Positions 11,148 to 19,073 of a stretch of DNA of 64,000 bases are shown here, one piece after another (within the stretch, counting starts at the first letter, position 1; each line of letters starts with the position of its first letter). Location of the stretch: positions 248,001 through 312,000 of the forward strand of contig NZ_FNHI01000005.1 of assembly GCF_900103455.1 (NCBI RefSeq), written 5' to 3'. The translations under genes were made by a program, and so were the position numbers. This DNA is from Streptomyces wuyuanensis (GTDB taxonomy: Bacteria; Actinomycetota; Actinomycetes; Streptomycetales; Streptomycetaceae). Under the pieces are notes generated by a model. The model made no database searches, had not been told where the DNA came from, and saw only the letters and a list, made by a program, of their open reading frames with translations.

Positions 11148-13067
11148 GTGGCCAATCCCGTACCCCCGCGCGATCGCACCGACCAGCCCTGGCGATCGGA
11201 GGGGGCACCGCCACCCACGCCGCCGCGCAAGAAGCCGCCCGGCGGCTGGATCGGGCTCGTCGCGACCGCCGTGGTCCTCTTCCTCGTCGCCTACGGGATC
11301 CTGTCGTACTTCACCAAGGGCGACGAGCCGACGATCTCGTACACCGAGTTCAGCAGGCAGGTCGAGGCCGGCAACGTCACCAAGATCTACGCCAAGGGCG
11401 ACACGATCGAGGGCGAGCTGAGGACGGGGCAGCCGATCCCCGGCGGCGGGGGCGACTACACCACCTTCCGGACCCAGCGGCCGGAGTTCGCGGAGGACAA
11501 CCTCTGGCAGCAGCTGAGCCAGAAGGGCGTGACCGTCACGGCCGAACCGGTCGTCGTCCAGCGCAGCCTGCTGACCAATCTGCTGCTCTCCCTCGCGCCG
11601 ATCGTGATCCTCGTGCTGCTCTGGGTGGCCCTCGCGAGACGCCTGGGGCCACGCCTGGGCGGCCCTCTGGGCCGCAAGGCGCCGCCCCGCCCCGTGGAGC
11701 TGGAACCCCACAGACGCACCACCTTCGCCGACGTGGCGGGGATCGACGAGGTCCAGGGCGAGCTCGACGACGTCGTCGACTTCCTGAAGAACCCCCAGGT
11801 CTACCGGGCCATGGGCGCGCGGATGCCCGGCGGCGTGCTGCTCGCCGGTCCGCCCGGCACGGGCAAGACGCTGCTCGCACGGGCCGTGGCGGGCGAGGCG
11901 GGAGTGCCGTTCTTCTCGGCGTCCGCGTCGGAGTTCATCGAGATGATCGTGGGCGTCGGGGCATCCCGCGTCCGCGAACTCTTCGCCGAGGCCCGCAAGG
12001 TCGCCCCGGCCATCGTCTTCATCGACGAGATCGACACCATCGGACGGGTGCGCGGCGGCGGCGCGAGCATCGGGGGCCATGACGAGCGCGAGCAGACCCT
12101 CAACCAGATCCTGACCGAGATGGACGGCTTCAGCGGCTCGGAGGGCGTCGTCGTCATCGCCGCCACCAACCGCGCCGACGTCCTCGACCCGGCTCTCACG
12201 CGGCCCGGCCGCTTCGACCGGATCGTGCACGTCAGCCCGCCCGACCGGGCGGGCCGGGAGGCGATCCTCAGGATCCACACCCGGGACATCCCGCTGGCAC
12301 CGAGCGTCGACCTGGTGCAGGTGGCCCGTACGACACCGGGCATGACCGGCGCCGAACTCGCCAACCTCGCCAACGAGGCCGCGCTGCTCGCGGTCAAGCG
12401 GCGGCAGGACCAGGTGACCCAGCGGGACCTCTCCGACGCGCTGGAGAAGGTCCAGCTCGGCGCGGAGCGCGCGCTCGTGATGCCCGAGGGCGAGCGCCGC
12501 AGGACCGCGTACCACGAGAGCGGCCACGCCCTGCTCGGCATGCTCCAGCCGGGCGCCGACCCCGTCCGCAAGGTCACGATCGTCCCGCGCGGCCGGGCGC
12601 TCGGCGTCACCCTCTCCACTCCCGACGCCGACAAATACGCGTACACCGAGGAGTACCTGCGCGGAAGGATCATCGGCGCGCTCGGCGGCATGGCGGCGGA
12701 GCACGTGGTCTTCGGCATCATCACCACCGGCTCGGAGAACGACCTGGAGCAGGTCACCCGGCTGGTGCGGGGCATGGTCGGACGCTGGGGCATGAGCGAG
12801 CGCGTCGGCCGCTTCACCGCGGTGTCGGGCGACGGACAGGAGCCGTACGGACTCAGCGCCGCTCCGGCGACGCTGGACGCGGTGGACCACGAGATGCGCC
12901 GTATCGCCGAGGAGTGCTACGAGAGCGCCTGCCGGCAGCTCCGCGAGAACCGCGACCGGCTGGACGCGCTGGCGGAGGCACTGCTCGCCAGCGAGACGCT
13001 GGACGAGGAGGAGGCCTACCGCGCCGCCGGCGTCCCCCGGCTCAAGAAGGAGACGAACGGCCACTGA
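11148..13067 (+). CDS. ftsH: FtsH-family ATP-dependent membrane zinc metalloprotease
   Basis: A 639-residue AAA+ protease that extracts and degrades membrane and some soluble proteins. Two membrane segments are visible, about 33-55 and 141-165, flanking an extracytoplasmic loop. The AAA domain has GPPGTGKT near 233 and [10 protein letters not shown], plus the second region of homology [20 protein letters not shown]. The zinc site is HESGH near 457 with the distal aspartate in GSENDLEQ. The GTG at 11148 follows GGAGG at 11136-11140 with seven bases between. Streptomyces have more than one FtsH; this is the one beside ffh. A copy of its last codons and downstream sequence is repeated after the stop. 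Confidence 0.93.
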   Translation: MANPVPPRDRTDQPWRSEGAPPPTPPRKKPPGGWIGLVATAVVLFLVAYGILSYFTKGDEPTISYTEFSRQVEAGNVTKIYAKGDTIEGELRTGQPIPGGGGDYTTFRTQRPEFAEDNLWQQLSQKGVTVTAEPVVVQRSLLTNLLLSLAPIVILVLLWVALARRLGPRLGGPLGRKAPPRPVELEPHRRTTFADVAGIDEVQGELDDVVDFLKNPQVYRAMGARMPGGVLLAGPPGTGKTLLARAVAGEAGVPFFSASASEFIEMIVGVGASRVRELFAEARKVAPAIVFIDEIDTIGRVRGGGASIGGHDEREQTLNQILTEMDGFSGSEGVVVIAATNRADVLDPALTRPGRFDRIVHVSPPDRAGREAILRIHTRDIPLAPSVDLVQVARTTPGMTGAELANLANEAALLAVKRRQDQVTQRDLSDALEKVQLGAERALVMPEGERRRTAYHESGHALLGMLQPGADPVRKVTIVPRGRALGVTLSTPDADKYAYTEEYLRGRIIGALGGMAAEHVVFGIITTGSENDLEQVTRLVRGMVGRWGMSERVGRFTAVSGDGQEPYGLSAAPATLDAVDHEMRRIAEECYESACRQLRENRDRLDALAEALLASETLDEEEAYRAAGVPRLKKETNGH

Positions 13068-13146
13068 GCCGGGAGCGCGGGGCCAATGGGCCGGGCAGCG
13101 GGCGGTTCGAGAAGGAGACGAACAGCCACTGAGCCGGGAGCGCGGG
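13046..13146 (+). repeat. 36-base direct repeat covering the ftsH stop codon
   Basis: Copy 1 (13046-13081) contains the final ftsH codons and TGA; copy 2 (13111-13146) repeats it with a single mismatch 65 bases downstream, including an equivalent Lys-Glu-Thr-Asn-Ser-His-stop. It looks like a recent local duplication. Confidence 0.85.
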
Positions 13147-13212
13147 CCCCTGGCGCGGGTGCGCCCGGTGCCCGCGACGGGGCTCCGGGCGCTTCACTCA
13201 CGATGCCTGAGG

Positions 13213-14070
13213 TCAGGGGATACGGGCTATCAGATACCGGAAGACGTTCGGCATCCACACCGTCCCGTCCGCCCGCAGATGCGGATGGAGCGCCTCCTTG
13301 ACCTCCTTCTCCACCTGCGCCGGGTCCGTCGCCCGTACCGCCGCGTCGAACAGGCCGGTCGACAGCAGGCCGCGCACGGCACTGTCCAGGTCCGCGTACC
13401 CGAAGGGGCACGACACCCGGCCCGAACCGTCGGGCCGTATCCCCGCCCTGGTCGCCACGTCCTCCAGGTCGTCCCGGAGCGTCTGCCGCCAGCCTCCGTC
13501 CGAGCGCAGCCGCTCGGTGAGCCTGCTCGCCACCCGCAGCACCGCCGAGGTGGCACACCGCTCGGGCGGGCCCCAGCCCGCCAGCACCACGGGGCTGCCG
13601 CGCTCGGCGAGCGGAACCACGGCCTCCAGCGCGGGCACCAATCCGTCGGAGTCGCCGGCCGTACAACCGATTGGCTGAAAGACCGTGATCATGTTGAACC
13701 GGGGGCGCCGGGGATCGGCGGCCTCCGCCGGCCCTCCCTCGACCAGGCGTGCCCCGGGTGCGTCCCCGGAACCGGCGCGCTCCGGCTCTGGTGCGAGTCG
13801 CTCGCGCGCCAGCGCCATCCTCGACGGGTCCGTGTCGACGCCGGTGACGCTCGCGCCGCGGGCCGAGGCCATCAGCAGGGCGAGGCCCGAGCCGCAGCCG
13901 AGGCCCAGCACACGAGTGCCCGCGCCGACCTCCAGATGCTCGTACACCGCCTCGTAGAGCGGCACCAGCATCCGTTCCTGGATCTCGGCCCAGTCGCGGG
14001 CGCGCCTCCCGGCATCGGCCGGGGGCGCTGAGGACGTACGAGGGTGGTGCGGGACGAGCGTAGGTGTCAT
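13213..14070 (-). CDS. class I SAM-dependent methyltransferase
   Basis: A 285-residue protein with the SAM-binding signature VLGLGCGSGLALLMA (about residue 53) followed by VTGVDTDPSRMALARERL, the acidic second motif that holds the ribose. The sequence FNMITVFQPIGCTAG occupies the position of motif IV. Substrate is unknown. The ATG at 14070 is chosen; a TTG at 14085 would add five residues. It is alone, convergent with ftsH and divergent from the proS remnant. In fold and length it resembles small-molecule methyltransferases of the Methyltransf_11/25 groups. Confidence 0.75.
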   Translation of the reverse strand: MTPTLVPHHPRTSSAPPADAGRRARDWAEIQERMLVPLYEAVYEHLEVGAGTRVLGLGCGSGLALLMASARGASVTGVDTDPSRMALARERLAPEPERAGSGDAPGARLVEGGPAEAADPRRPRFNMITVFQPIGCTAGDSDGLVPALEAVVPLAERGSPVVLAGWGPPERCATSAVLRVASRLTERLRSDGGWRQTLRDDLEDVATRAGIRPDGSGRVSCPFGYADLDSAVRGLLSTGLFDAAVRATDPAQVEKEVKEALHPHLRADGTVWMPNVFRYLIARIP

Positions 14071-14278
14071 CGAAAAGCGCCCCAATCCGCCAAGAGGTCA
14101 GCCTTGCCCAGATGGACAGCCCCCGTGTCGTATCGCTCGCGCCCCCCGTATGCCAGGGAACTGCGCTTCGCTCGGTACGTCCAGAGGTCGCACCGCAATG
14201 CCTCGGATGCCCCGGTCGTGCGCCCCCGCGCCCGGAACCGTTCCGCATCCAGATTGCAGCCCGCTCACGATTCCCGCC

Positions 14279-14455
14279 ATGGCAAAGCCGCCCGTCGTCA
14301 CACCGGAGGCGGAGGACTTCCCCCGCTGGTACCGGGGCGGGACGAGACCGGCCGACCGGTCGGTGCCGGTGCGGCGCCTCGTGGCCGAGGACGGGTCGGT
14401 GCCCGGGTCCGAGGACGCTCCCGGTACGCTCGCGATCGTCGCCCGCGCCCGCTGA
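14279..14455 (+). pseudogene. collapsed remnant of an archaeal/eukaryotic-type proline-tRNA ligase (N- and C-termini joined)
   Basis: A 58-codon open frame that starts MAKPPVVTPEAEDFPRWY and ends LVAEDGSVPGSEDAPGTLAI followed by VARAR. From memory, the first 18 residues match the N-terminus of the roughly 470-residue archaeal/eukaryotic-type ProRS found in some actinobacteria (MAKAPVLTPRAEDFPRWYQ), and the last 30 match its extreme C-terminus (CLVAEDGSVPDADDAPGTVA). The catalytic class II core and anticodon-binding domain that should lie between are gone. The ATG and TGA are intact and in frame, but no Shine-Dalgarno is evident. Housekeeping ProRS in Streptomyces is the bacterial type, encoded elsewhere. 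Internal in-frame deletion is the simplest explanation; a functional micropeptide cannot be excluded. Confidence 0.6.
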
Positions 14456-14785
14456 AGGGCACCGTTCCCTGAGCCCGTCGGGTGCGGCGCGCAGCGCGCG
14501 GAGCCGCGCCGGGCGCCCTTCGGAGCGGTCACGCCTCGCCGAGCGCCCCCCGCTCCGGCGCGCGGCCCCGGCGTGCGGTCCGAGACCGCGCATCGGCTCG
14601 CCCGGCGTCGGCATTGCTGCCTAGACGCGTGGCTACGTACCGGCTTGTTGTGAGCTGCGAGGCTTCTCCGCAGATCAGCGCACCCGCCCTCGTCAGGACG
14701 CATCAATGGCAACTGACGGGTACGTGCAAATTATTTGGGATGCCCCGGAATGGAACCCGAGGGGTGTCCGGCTCGTTGTCACGAC
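14456..14785. other. 330-base intergenic region
   Basis: The left part is very GC-rich with several short overlapping dyads built from GCGC and CGCGG. The right part (14700-14750) is unusually AT-rich, including AAATTATTTG near 14729, and probably contains the promoter of the SprT-like gene. No conserved coding frame is seen. Confidence 0.4.
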
Positions 14786-15379
14786 GTGAGCACGACACCA
14801 CCTGTTCTCGCCGCAGAGCTGGCACAGGCGTGGGCCGACATTCAGCGGCACCACCCCGAGCTGCCCGATCTTGCCGCGCCAGAGTCACTGATCGGAGAGT
14901 CCTCGTCGGCCTGCGGGCACGAACTCTCCTTCGAGCGACTGCTCCACGAGGCAGTCCACGGTATTGCCGCCGCCCGGGGAGTCCGCGACACCTCGCGCGC
15001 CGGCCGGTACCACAACCGCCGGTTCCTGGCGATCGCCGAGGAGATGGGCCTGGACCACCCGGAGGAGCCGCACCCCAGCAGCGGCTTCTCCCTGGTCACG
15101 CTCACCCCCGAGGCGAAGCGGCGGTACCGGCCGACCATCGAGCGGCTCCAGCGCGCCCTCGCCGCGCACACGGTCGCCACGGCATCCGACACCAAGCGGA
15201 CCTTCCGCGGCCCGGCGGCCCGCCACGGCTCGTCCGGGGGCGGCGTCCGGGTCAAGGCGGTCTGCGACTGCGGGAGAAACGTCCGGGTCGTCCCCTCGGT
15301 CCTCGCCCAGGCACCGATCGTCTGCGGCGGCTGCGGGAAACCGTTCCGCATCCCGGAACCGGTGGCCGCGGCGAGCTGA
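14786..15379 (+). CDS. SprT-like protein with HExxH motif and zinc ribbon
   Basis: A 197-residue protein. LLHEAVHGIA places an HExxH metal-binding motif near residue 54, and YHNRRFLAIAEEMGL about 20 residues later supplies the third histidine in the position seen in SprT-family domains. The C-terminus has paired cysteines (CDCGRNV near 161 and CGGCGKPF near 179), which make a small zinc ribbon, also typical of SprT. Eukaryotic relatives (Spartan) cut DNA-protein crosslinks; a bacterial role is not established. The GTG at 14786 fits the conserved start; an upstream extension of 17 residues is open but unconvincing. It precedes the rpsP operon. Confidence 0.65.
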   Translation: MSTTPPVLAAELAQAWADIQRHHPELPDLAAPESLIGESSSACGHELSFERLLHEAVHGIAAARGVRDTSRAGRYHNRRFLAIAEEMGLDHPEEPHPSSGFSLVTLTPEAKRRYRPTIERLQRALAAHTVATASDTKRTFRGPAARHGSSGGGVRVKAVCDCGRNVRVVPSVLAQAPIVCGGCGKPFRIPEPVAAAS

Positions 15380-15471
15380 CCGGGCCGTCGCCCGCGACAG
15401 CACCGCGGAGTGACCGACCGGTCCGGCCCGGGGCCCGACGGCCTCGGGTCAGCCGGCCGGGATCCGTGTGG

Positions 15472-15477
15472 CACAAT
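15472..15477 (+). promoter_or_regulatory. candidate -10 of the rpsP operon
   Basis: CACAAT in the context TGTGGCACAATG lies 134 bases before the rpsP start. The extended TGTG sequence is common before Streptomyces vegetative -10 boxes. The -35 is weak (near 15449), so this is tentative. Confidence 0.35.
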
Positions 15478-15611
15478 GTCTAGCTGTACTCGACAGTCGC
15501 ACAGGACCCCTCTCTCCTCCGGCTGACGCGTCCATCGGGCGATCGGGTACCGCAACCCCACGCGGCATCTCGTTGTGCCCAACCACGTCAAAACCAGGAG
15601 ATTCCACTCCC

Positions 15612-16052
15612 GTGGCAGTCAAGATCAAGCTGAAGCGTCTGGGCAAGATCCGTTCGCCTCACTACCGCATCGTCGTCGCCGACTCCCGTACCCGCCGTGA
15701 CGGCCGGGCCATCGAGGAGATCGGTCTGTACCACCCGACGTACAACCCGTCGCGCATCGAGGTCGACTCGGAGCGCGCCCAGTACTGGCTGTCCGTCGGC
15801 GCCCAGCCGACCGAGCCGGTCCTCGCGATCCTGAAGCTCACCGGCGACTGGCAGAAGCACAAGGGCCTGCCCGCCCCGGAGAAGCCGCTCCTCGCCCCGG
15901 CGACGAAGGAAGAGAAGCGCCGCTCCTTCGACGAGTTCGCCAAGGCTCTCGAGGGCGAAGAGGGCAAGGGTGAGGCCATCACCCAGAAGTCGAAGAAAAC
16001 CGAGAAGAAGGCGGACGAGGCTGAGGCTCCCGCCGAGTCCACCGAGGCCTGA
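15612..16052 (+). CDS. rpsP: 30S ribosomal protein S16
   Basis: A 146-residue S16, a 30S assembly protein. The conserved core is residues 1-85 ([39 protein letters not shown]). The extra 60 residues are Lys/Glu/Ala-rich and disordered, an extension seen in actinobacterial S16. GTG at 15612 follows CCAGGAG. First gene of rpsP-khpA-rimM-trmD, the classic arrangement that couples small-subunit assembly with tRNA modification. Confidence 0.97.
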   Translation: MAVKIKLKRLGKIRSPHYRIVVADSRTRRDGRAIEEIGLYHPTYNPSRIEVDSERAQYWLSVGAQPTEPVLAILKLTGDWQKHKGLPAPEKPLLAPATKEEKRRSFDEFAKALEGEEGKGEAITQKSKKTEKKADEAEAPAESTEA

Positions 16053-16054
16053 GC

Positions 16055-16294
16055 ATGCTCGAGGAGGCTCTCGAGCACCTCGTGAAGGGCATCGTCGACA
16101 ACCCCGAGGACGTGCAGGTCGCCTCGCGCAATCTGCGTCGCGGCCGGGTGCTCGAGGTCCGGGTGCACCCCGACGATCTCGGTAAGGTGATCGGCCGCAA
16201 CGGCCGCACCGCGCGCGCCCTGCGCACTGTCGTGGGCGCCATCGGCGGTCGTGGTATCCGTGTCGACCTCGTCGACGTGGACCAGGTCCGCTGA
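16055..16294 (+). CDS. khpA: KH-domain RNA-binding protein KhpA
   Basis: A 79-residue single KH domain. The GxxG loop is GRNGRTARALRTVV, and the protein starts MLEEALEHLVKGIVDNPEDV, the standard start of the rpsP-linked YlqC/KhpA family. KhpA partners with the Jag/KhpB protein in RNA binding and cell elongation control in other Gram-positives. It starts two bases after the rpsP stop. Confidence 0.92.
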   Translation: MLEEALEHLVKGIVDNPEDVQVASRNLRRGRVLEVRVHPDDLGKVIGRNGRTARALRTVVGAIGGRGIRVDLVDVDQVR

Positions 16295-16372
16295 ACAGTT
16301 GATCACCGGCGCGGGCCGGGGAGGGCTTACCGGCCCGCCCCGGCCCGTCGTCGTACGACAGGAGCTTTGAGC

Positions 16373-16930
16373 GTGCAGTTGGTAGTCGCACGGATCGGCC
16401 GCGCCCACGGCATCAAGGGCGAGGTCACCGTCGAGGTACGTACCGACGAGCCGGAACTTCGGCTCGCCCCCGGAGCCGTACTGGCCACCGAGCCGGCCTC
16501 CACGGGCCCGCTGACCATCGAGACCGGCCGGGTGCACAGCGGACGTCTGCTGCTGCGCTTCGAGGGCGTCCGGGACCGCAACGGCGCCGAGGCCCTGCGC
16601 AACACCCTGCTGATCGCCGAGGTCGATCCGGAGGAGCGGCCGGAAGAGCCCGACGAGTACTACGACCACCAGCTCATGGACCTGGACGTGGTGCTCGCGG
16701 ACGGCACGGAGATCGGGCGGATCACGGAGATCTCCCATCTGCCGTCGCAGGACCTCTTCATCGTCGAGCGGCCCGACGGCAGCGAGGTCATGATCCCGTT
16801 CGTCGAGGAGATCGTCACCGAGATCGACCTGGACGAGCAGAAGGCCGTCATCGACCCGCCCCCCGGTCTCGTCGACGACCGCGCGGAGGTCGCGTCGCAG
16901 CGGGACGCGGACGCCGAGGACGGGAACTGA
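16373..16930 (+). CDS. rimM: 16S rRNA processing protein RimM
   Basis: A 185-residue ribosome maturation factor that binds S19 and the 30S head. The N-terminal RimM domain starts [19 protein letters not shown] and the PRC-barrel covers [16 protein letters not shown] to about residue 165. The GTG at 16373 is chosen over a TTG two codons earlier because AGGAG at 16360-16364 is correctly spaced for it. The stop shares one base with the trmD start. Confidence 0.95.
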   Translation: MQLVVARIGRAHGIKGEVTVEVRTDEPELRLAPGAVLATEPASTGPLTIETGRVHSGRLLLRFEGVRDRNGAEALRNTLLIAEVDPEERPEEPDEYYDHQLMDLDVVLADGTEIGRITEISHLPSQDLFIVERPDGSEVMIPFVEEIVTEIDLDEQKAVIDPPPGLVDDRAEVASQRDADAEDGN

Positions 16931-17751
16931 TGCGGCTCGACGTCGTCACGATCTTCCCCGAGTACCTGGAGCCGCTGAACGTCTCGCTGGTCGGCAAGGC
17001 CCGGGCCCGCGGGCAGCTCGGCGTCCACGTCCACGACCTGCGGGAGTGGACGTACGACCGGCACAGCACGGTCGACGACACCCCGTACGGCGGCGGCCCC
17101 GGCATGGTGATGAAGACCGAGCCGTGGGGCGAAGCGCTCGACGAGATCCTCGCCTCCGGCTACGAGGCGGGCGCCCACGCGCCGGCGCTGGTCGTGCCGA
17201 CCCCCAGCGGCCGCCCGTTCACCCAGGAACTCGCCGTCGAGCTCTCCGAGCGGCCCTGGCTGATCTTCACCCCGGCCCGGTACGAGGGCATCGACCGCCG
17301 TGTCATCGACGAGTACGCGGCCCGCATGCCGGTCCACGAGGTCTCGATCGGCGACTACGTGCTGGCCGGCGGAGAAGCGGCCGTCCTCGTCATGACGGAG
17401 GCCGTCGCACGGCTGCTGCCCGGCGTCCTCGGCAACGCCGAGTCGCACCGCGACGACTCCTTCGCCCCCGGTGCCATGGCCAACCTCCTGGAGGGGCCCG
17501 TCTACACCAAGCCGCCGCTCTGGCGCGGCCGCGGCGTCCCGGACGTGCTGCTCAGCGGGCACCACGGCAAGATCGCCCGCTGGCGGCGGGACGAGGCGTT
17601 CCGCCGGACGGCCCTGCACCGGCCGGACCTCATCGAGCGCTGCGACCCGTCCGCGTTCGACAAGAAGGACCGGGAGATCCTCTCCATTCTGGGCTGGGCC
17701 CCCTCGCCCGACGGCCGATTTTGGCGCAGGCCGGAGGCCGTGGAAGAATAG
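16930..17751 (+). CDS. trmD: tRNA (guanine-N1-)-methyltransferase TrmD
   Basis: A 273-residue SPOUT enzyme that makes m1G37 in tRNAs that read CNN codons, preventing +1 frameshifts. It starts [16 protein letters not shown] and has the knot loop sequence [17 protein letters not shown] near 138-154, together with SHRDDSF, typical of TrmD. Length is slightly greater than E. coli TrmD (255). The TGATG junction with rimM indicates coupling. Confidence 0.97.
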   Translation: MRLDVVTIFPEYLEPLNVSLVGKARARGQLGVHVHDLREWTYDRHSTVDDTPYGGGPGMVMKTEPWGEALDEILASGYEAGAHAPALVVPTPSGRPFTQELAVELSERPWLIFTPARYEGIDRRVIDEYAARMPVHEVSIGDYVLAGGEAAVLVMTEAVARLLPGVLGNAESHRDDSFAPGAMANLLEGPVYTKPPLWRGRGVPDVLLSGHHGKIARWRRDEAFRRTALHRPDLIERCDPSAFDKKDREILSILGWAPSPDGRFWRRPEAVEE

Positions 17752-17780
17752 GCCGCTGCCGTACGTCCGGCGTGCGCCCC

Positions 17781-17860
17781 TGCCACAGGGGGACACGACG
17801 CCCGCCTCGACGCCGCGGCTCCTCGATCATCTCTCCGAATACCGTCGATGACCTGTGGCA
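17781..17860 (+). promoter_or_regulatory. long-range inverted repeat in the rplS leader
   Basis: TGCCACAGG at 17781-17789 pairs perfectly with CCTGTGGCA at 17852-17860, enclosing 62 bases and ending 22 bases before the rplS ATG. It could close a leader structure that responds to ribosomal protein, or simply be a cis signal between trmD and rplS. No known leader family was recognised. Confidence 0.35.
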
Positions 17861-17882
17861 TCGGCGAAGAAAGCAGACGAAC

Positions 17883-18233
17883 ATGTCGCACGTGCTCGAC
17901 GCCGTCAACGCCGCCTCGCTGCGGACCGACCTCCCCGCCTTCCGCCCCGGTGACACCGTGAACGTCCACGTTCGCGTCATCGAGGGCAACCGCTCCCGTA
18001 TCCAGCAGTTCAAGGGTGTCGTCATCCGCCGCCAGGGTTCGGGCGTCAGCGAGACCTTCACGGTCCGCAAGGTCTCCTTCTCCGTCGGCGTCGAGCGCAC
18101 CTTCCCGGTGCACAGCCCGATCTTCGAGAAGATCGAGCTCGTCACCCGCGGTGACGTCCGCCGCGCCAAGCTCTACTACCTGCGTGAGCTGCGCGGCAAG
18201 GCCGCGAAGATCAAGGAGAAGCGCGACAACTGA
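17883..18233 (+). CDS. rplS: 50S ribosomal protein L19
   Basis: A 116-residue L19, located at the subunit interface (bridges B6/B8). Conserved features include [20 protein letters not shown], the core [15 protein letters not shown] and the C-terminal [18 protein letters not shown]. It follows trmD by 131 bases, so it may have its own promoter or leader. The weak AGAAAG upstream of the ATG at 17883 is the likely ribosome binding site. Confidence 0.97.
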   Translation: MSHVLDAVNAASLRTDLPAFRPGDTVNVHVRVIEGNRSRIQQFKGVVIRRQGSGVSETFTVRKVSFSVGVERTFPVHSPIFEKIELVTRGDVRRAKLYYLRELRGKAAKIKEKRDN

Positions 18234-18305
18234 GCCACGGCTCACACCCGCGCACTGCAGAGGCCTCATACGGTTCTTATGGCGGCCGGATAGCATCTGG
18301 CCCCG

Positions 18306-19073
18306 ATGGACACCGAAGCACTGCACACGGAGCGCGACCGCTCCTCCGCCCCCGAGACCGATGGGTCCGGCACCGGAGAGCGGTCGCGCTCCGTGCGTGT
18401 TCCCCGGCGGATGTCCTGGCGGCGAGCCGGTGTGCTGGGCGGCGTCTGCGCCGTCTTCCTGCTGCTCCTCAGCCAGTTCGTGATGCAGCCGTTCCAGATC
18501 CCCAGCACCTCCATGCAGCCCGCCCTCGAGGTCGGCGACCGCGTGCTGGTGAACAAGCTGGCGTACCGTTTCGGGTCCGAGCCGCGGCGCGGGGACGTGG
18601 TCGTGTTCGACGGCACCGGATCCTTCGTACCGGAGGACGTGGTGGAGAACCCGGTCAGCGCCGCCGCCCGGGAAGGGCTGGCCGCTCTCGGGCTCGCGGA
18701 ACCGTCCGACACCGATTTCGTCAAACGTGTGGTGGGCGTGGGCGGCGACCGCGTGGTCTGCTGCGACAAGAGGGGAAGACTCCAGGTGAACGGCGTACCG
18801 GTCGACGAGAGCTATCTGTACGCCGGTGACGCCCCGTCCCACGTGCCCTTCGACATCGTCGTCCCGCAGGGCACCCTGTGGGTCATGGGCGACCACCGCA
18901 GCAAGTCGCGTGATTCCCGCGACCACTTGGGCGAGCCCGGCGGGGGCACCGTGCCCCTCGACCGGGTGATCGGACGCGCGGACTGGATCGGCTGGCCGTT
19001 GGACCGCTGGTCCACGCTGCCGGCGACCGGCGCGTTCGACCGCGTGACCGCGCCGGACGGTGCCCATGGGTAG
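18306..19073 (+). CDS. sipW: type I signal peptidase SipW
   Basis: A 255-residue leader peptidase, first of four in a row. A 40-residue cytoplasmic N-terminus precedes one membrane span (about 42-60). The catalytic serine is in IPSTSMQPALEVGDRVL (about S69) and the general-base lysine in DFVKRVVGVGGDRV (about K140); box E is MGDHRSKSRDSRDH. No C-terminal anchor is seen. There is no clear Shine-Dalgarno before the ATG; TAGCAT at 18291-18296 is a possible -10 that would give an almost leaderless message. The symbol follows the S. lividans order. The N-terminal codons contain a perfect 18-bp inverted repeat. Confidence 0.92.
   Translation: MDTEALHTERDRSSAPETDGSGTGERSRSVRVPRRMSWRRAGVLGGVCAVFLLLLSQFVMQPFQIPSTSMQPALEVGDRVLVNKLAYRFGSEPRRGDVVVFDGTGSFVPEDVVENPVSAAAREGLAALGLAEPSDTDFVKRVVGVGGDRVVCCDKRGRLQVNGVPVDESYLYAGDAPSHVPFDIVVPQGTLWVMGDHRSKSRDSRDHLGEPGGGTVPLDRVIGRADWIGWPLDRWSTLPATGAFDRVTAPDGAHG
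18326..18395 (+). repeat. 18-bp inverted repeat inside the sipW 5' coding region
   Basis: Bases 18326-18343 pair perfectly with 18378-18395 across a 34-base loop, starting 20 bases after the sipW ATG. In RNA it would be a very stable hairpin encoding Thr-Glu-Arg-Asp-Arg-Ser on one arm and Glu-Arg-Ser-Arg-Ser-Val on the other. Confidence 0.8.

Noticed and set aside
10767..13064. A 765-codon minus-strand frame
   Set aside because: It lies opposite the ftsH-type gene with intact AAA and zinc motifs, and shows no recognisable domain.
14071..14278. A T-box or other leader ahead of the proS remnant
   Set aside because: I could not find the T-box core or a convincing specifier stem, so there is nothing to support it.
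14098..14712. A 204-codon minus-strand frame opposite the proS remnant
   Set aside because: The plus-strand frame explains the sequence by similarity to ProRS ends, and the minus product has no pattern beyond composition.
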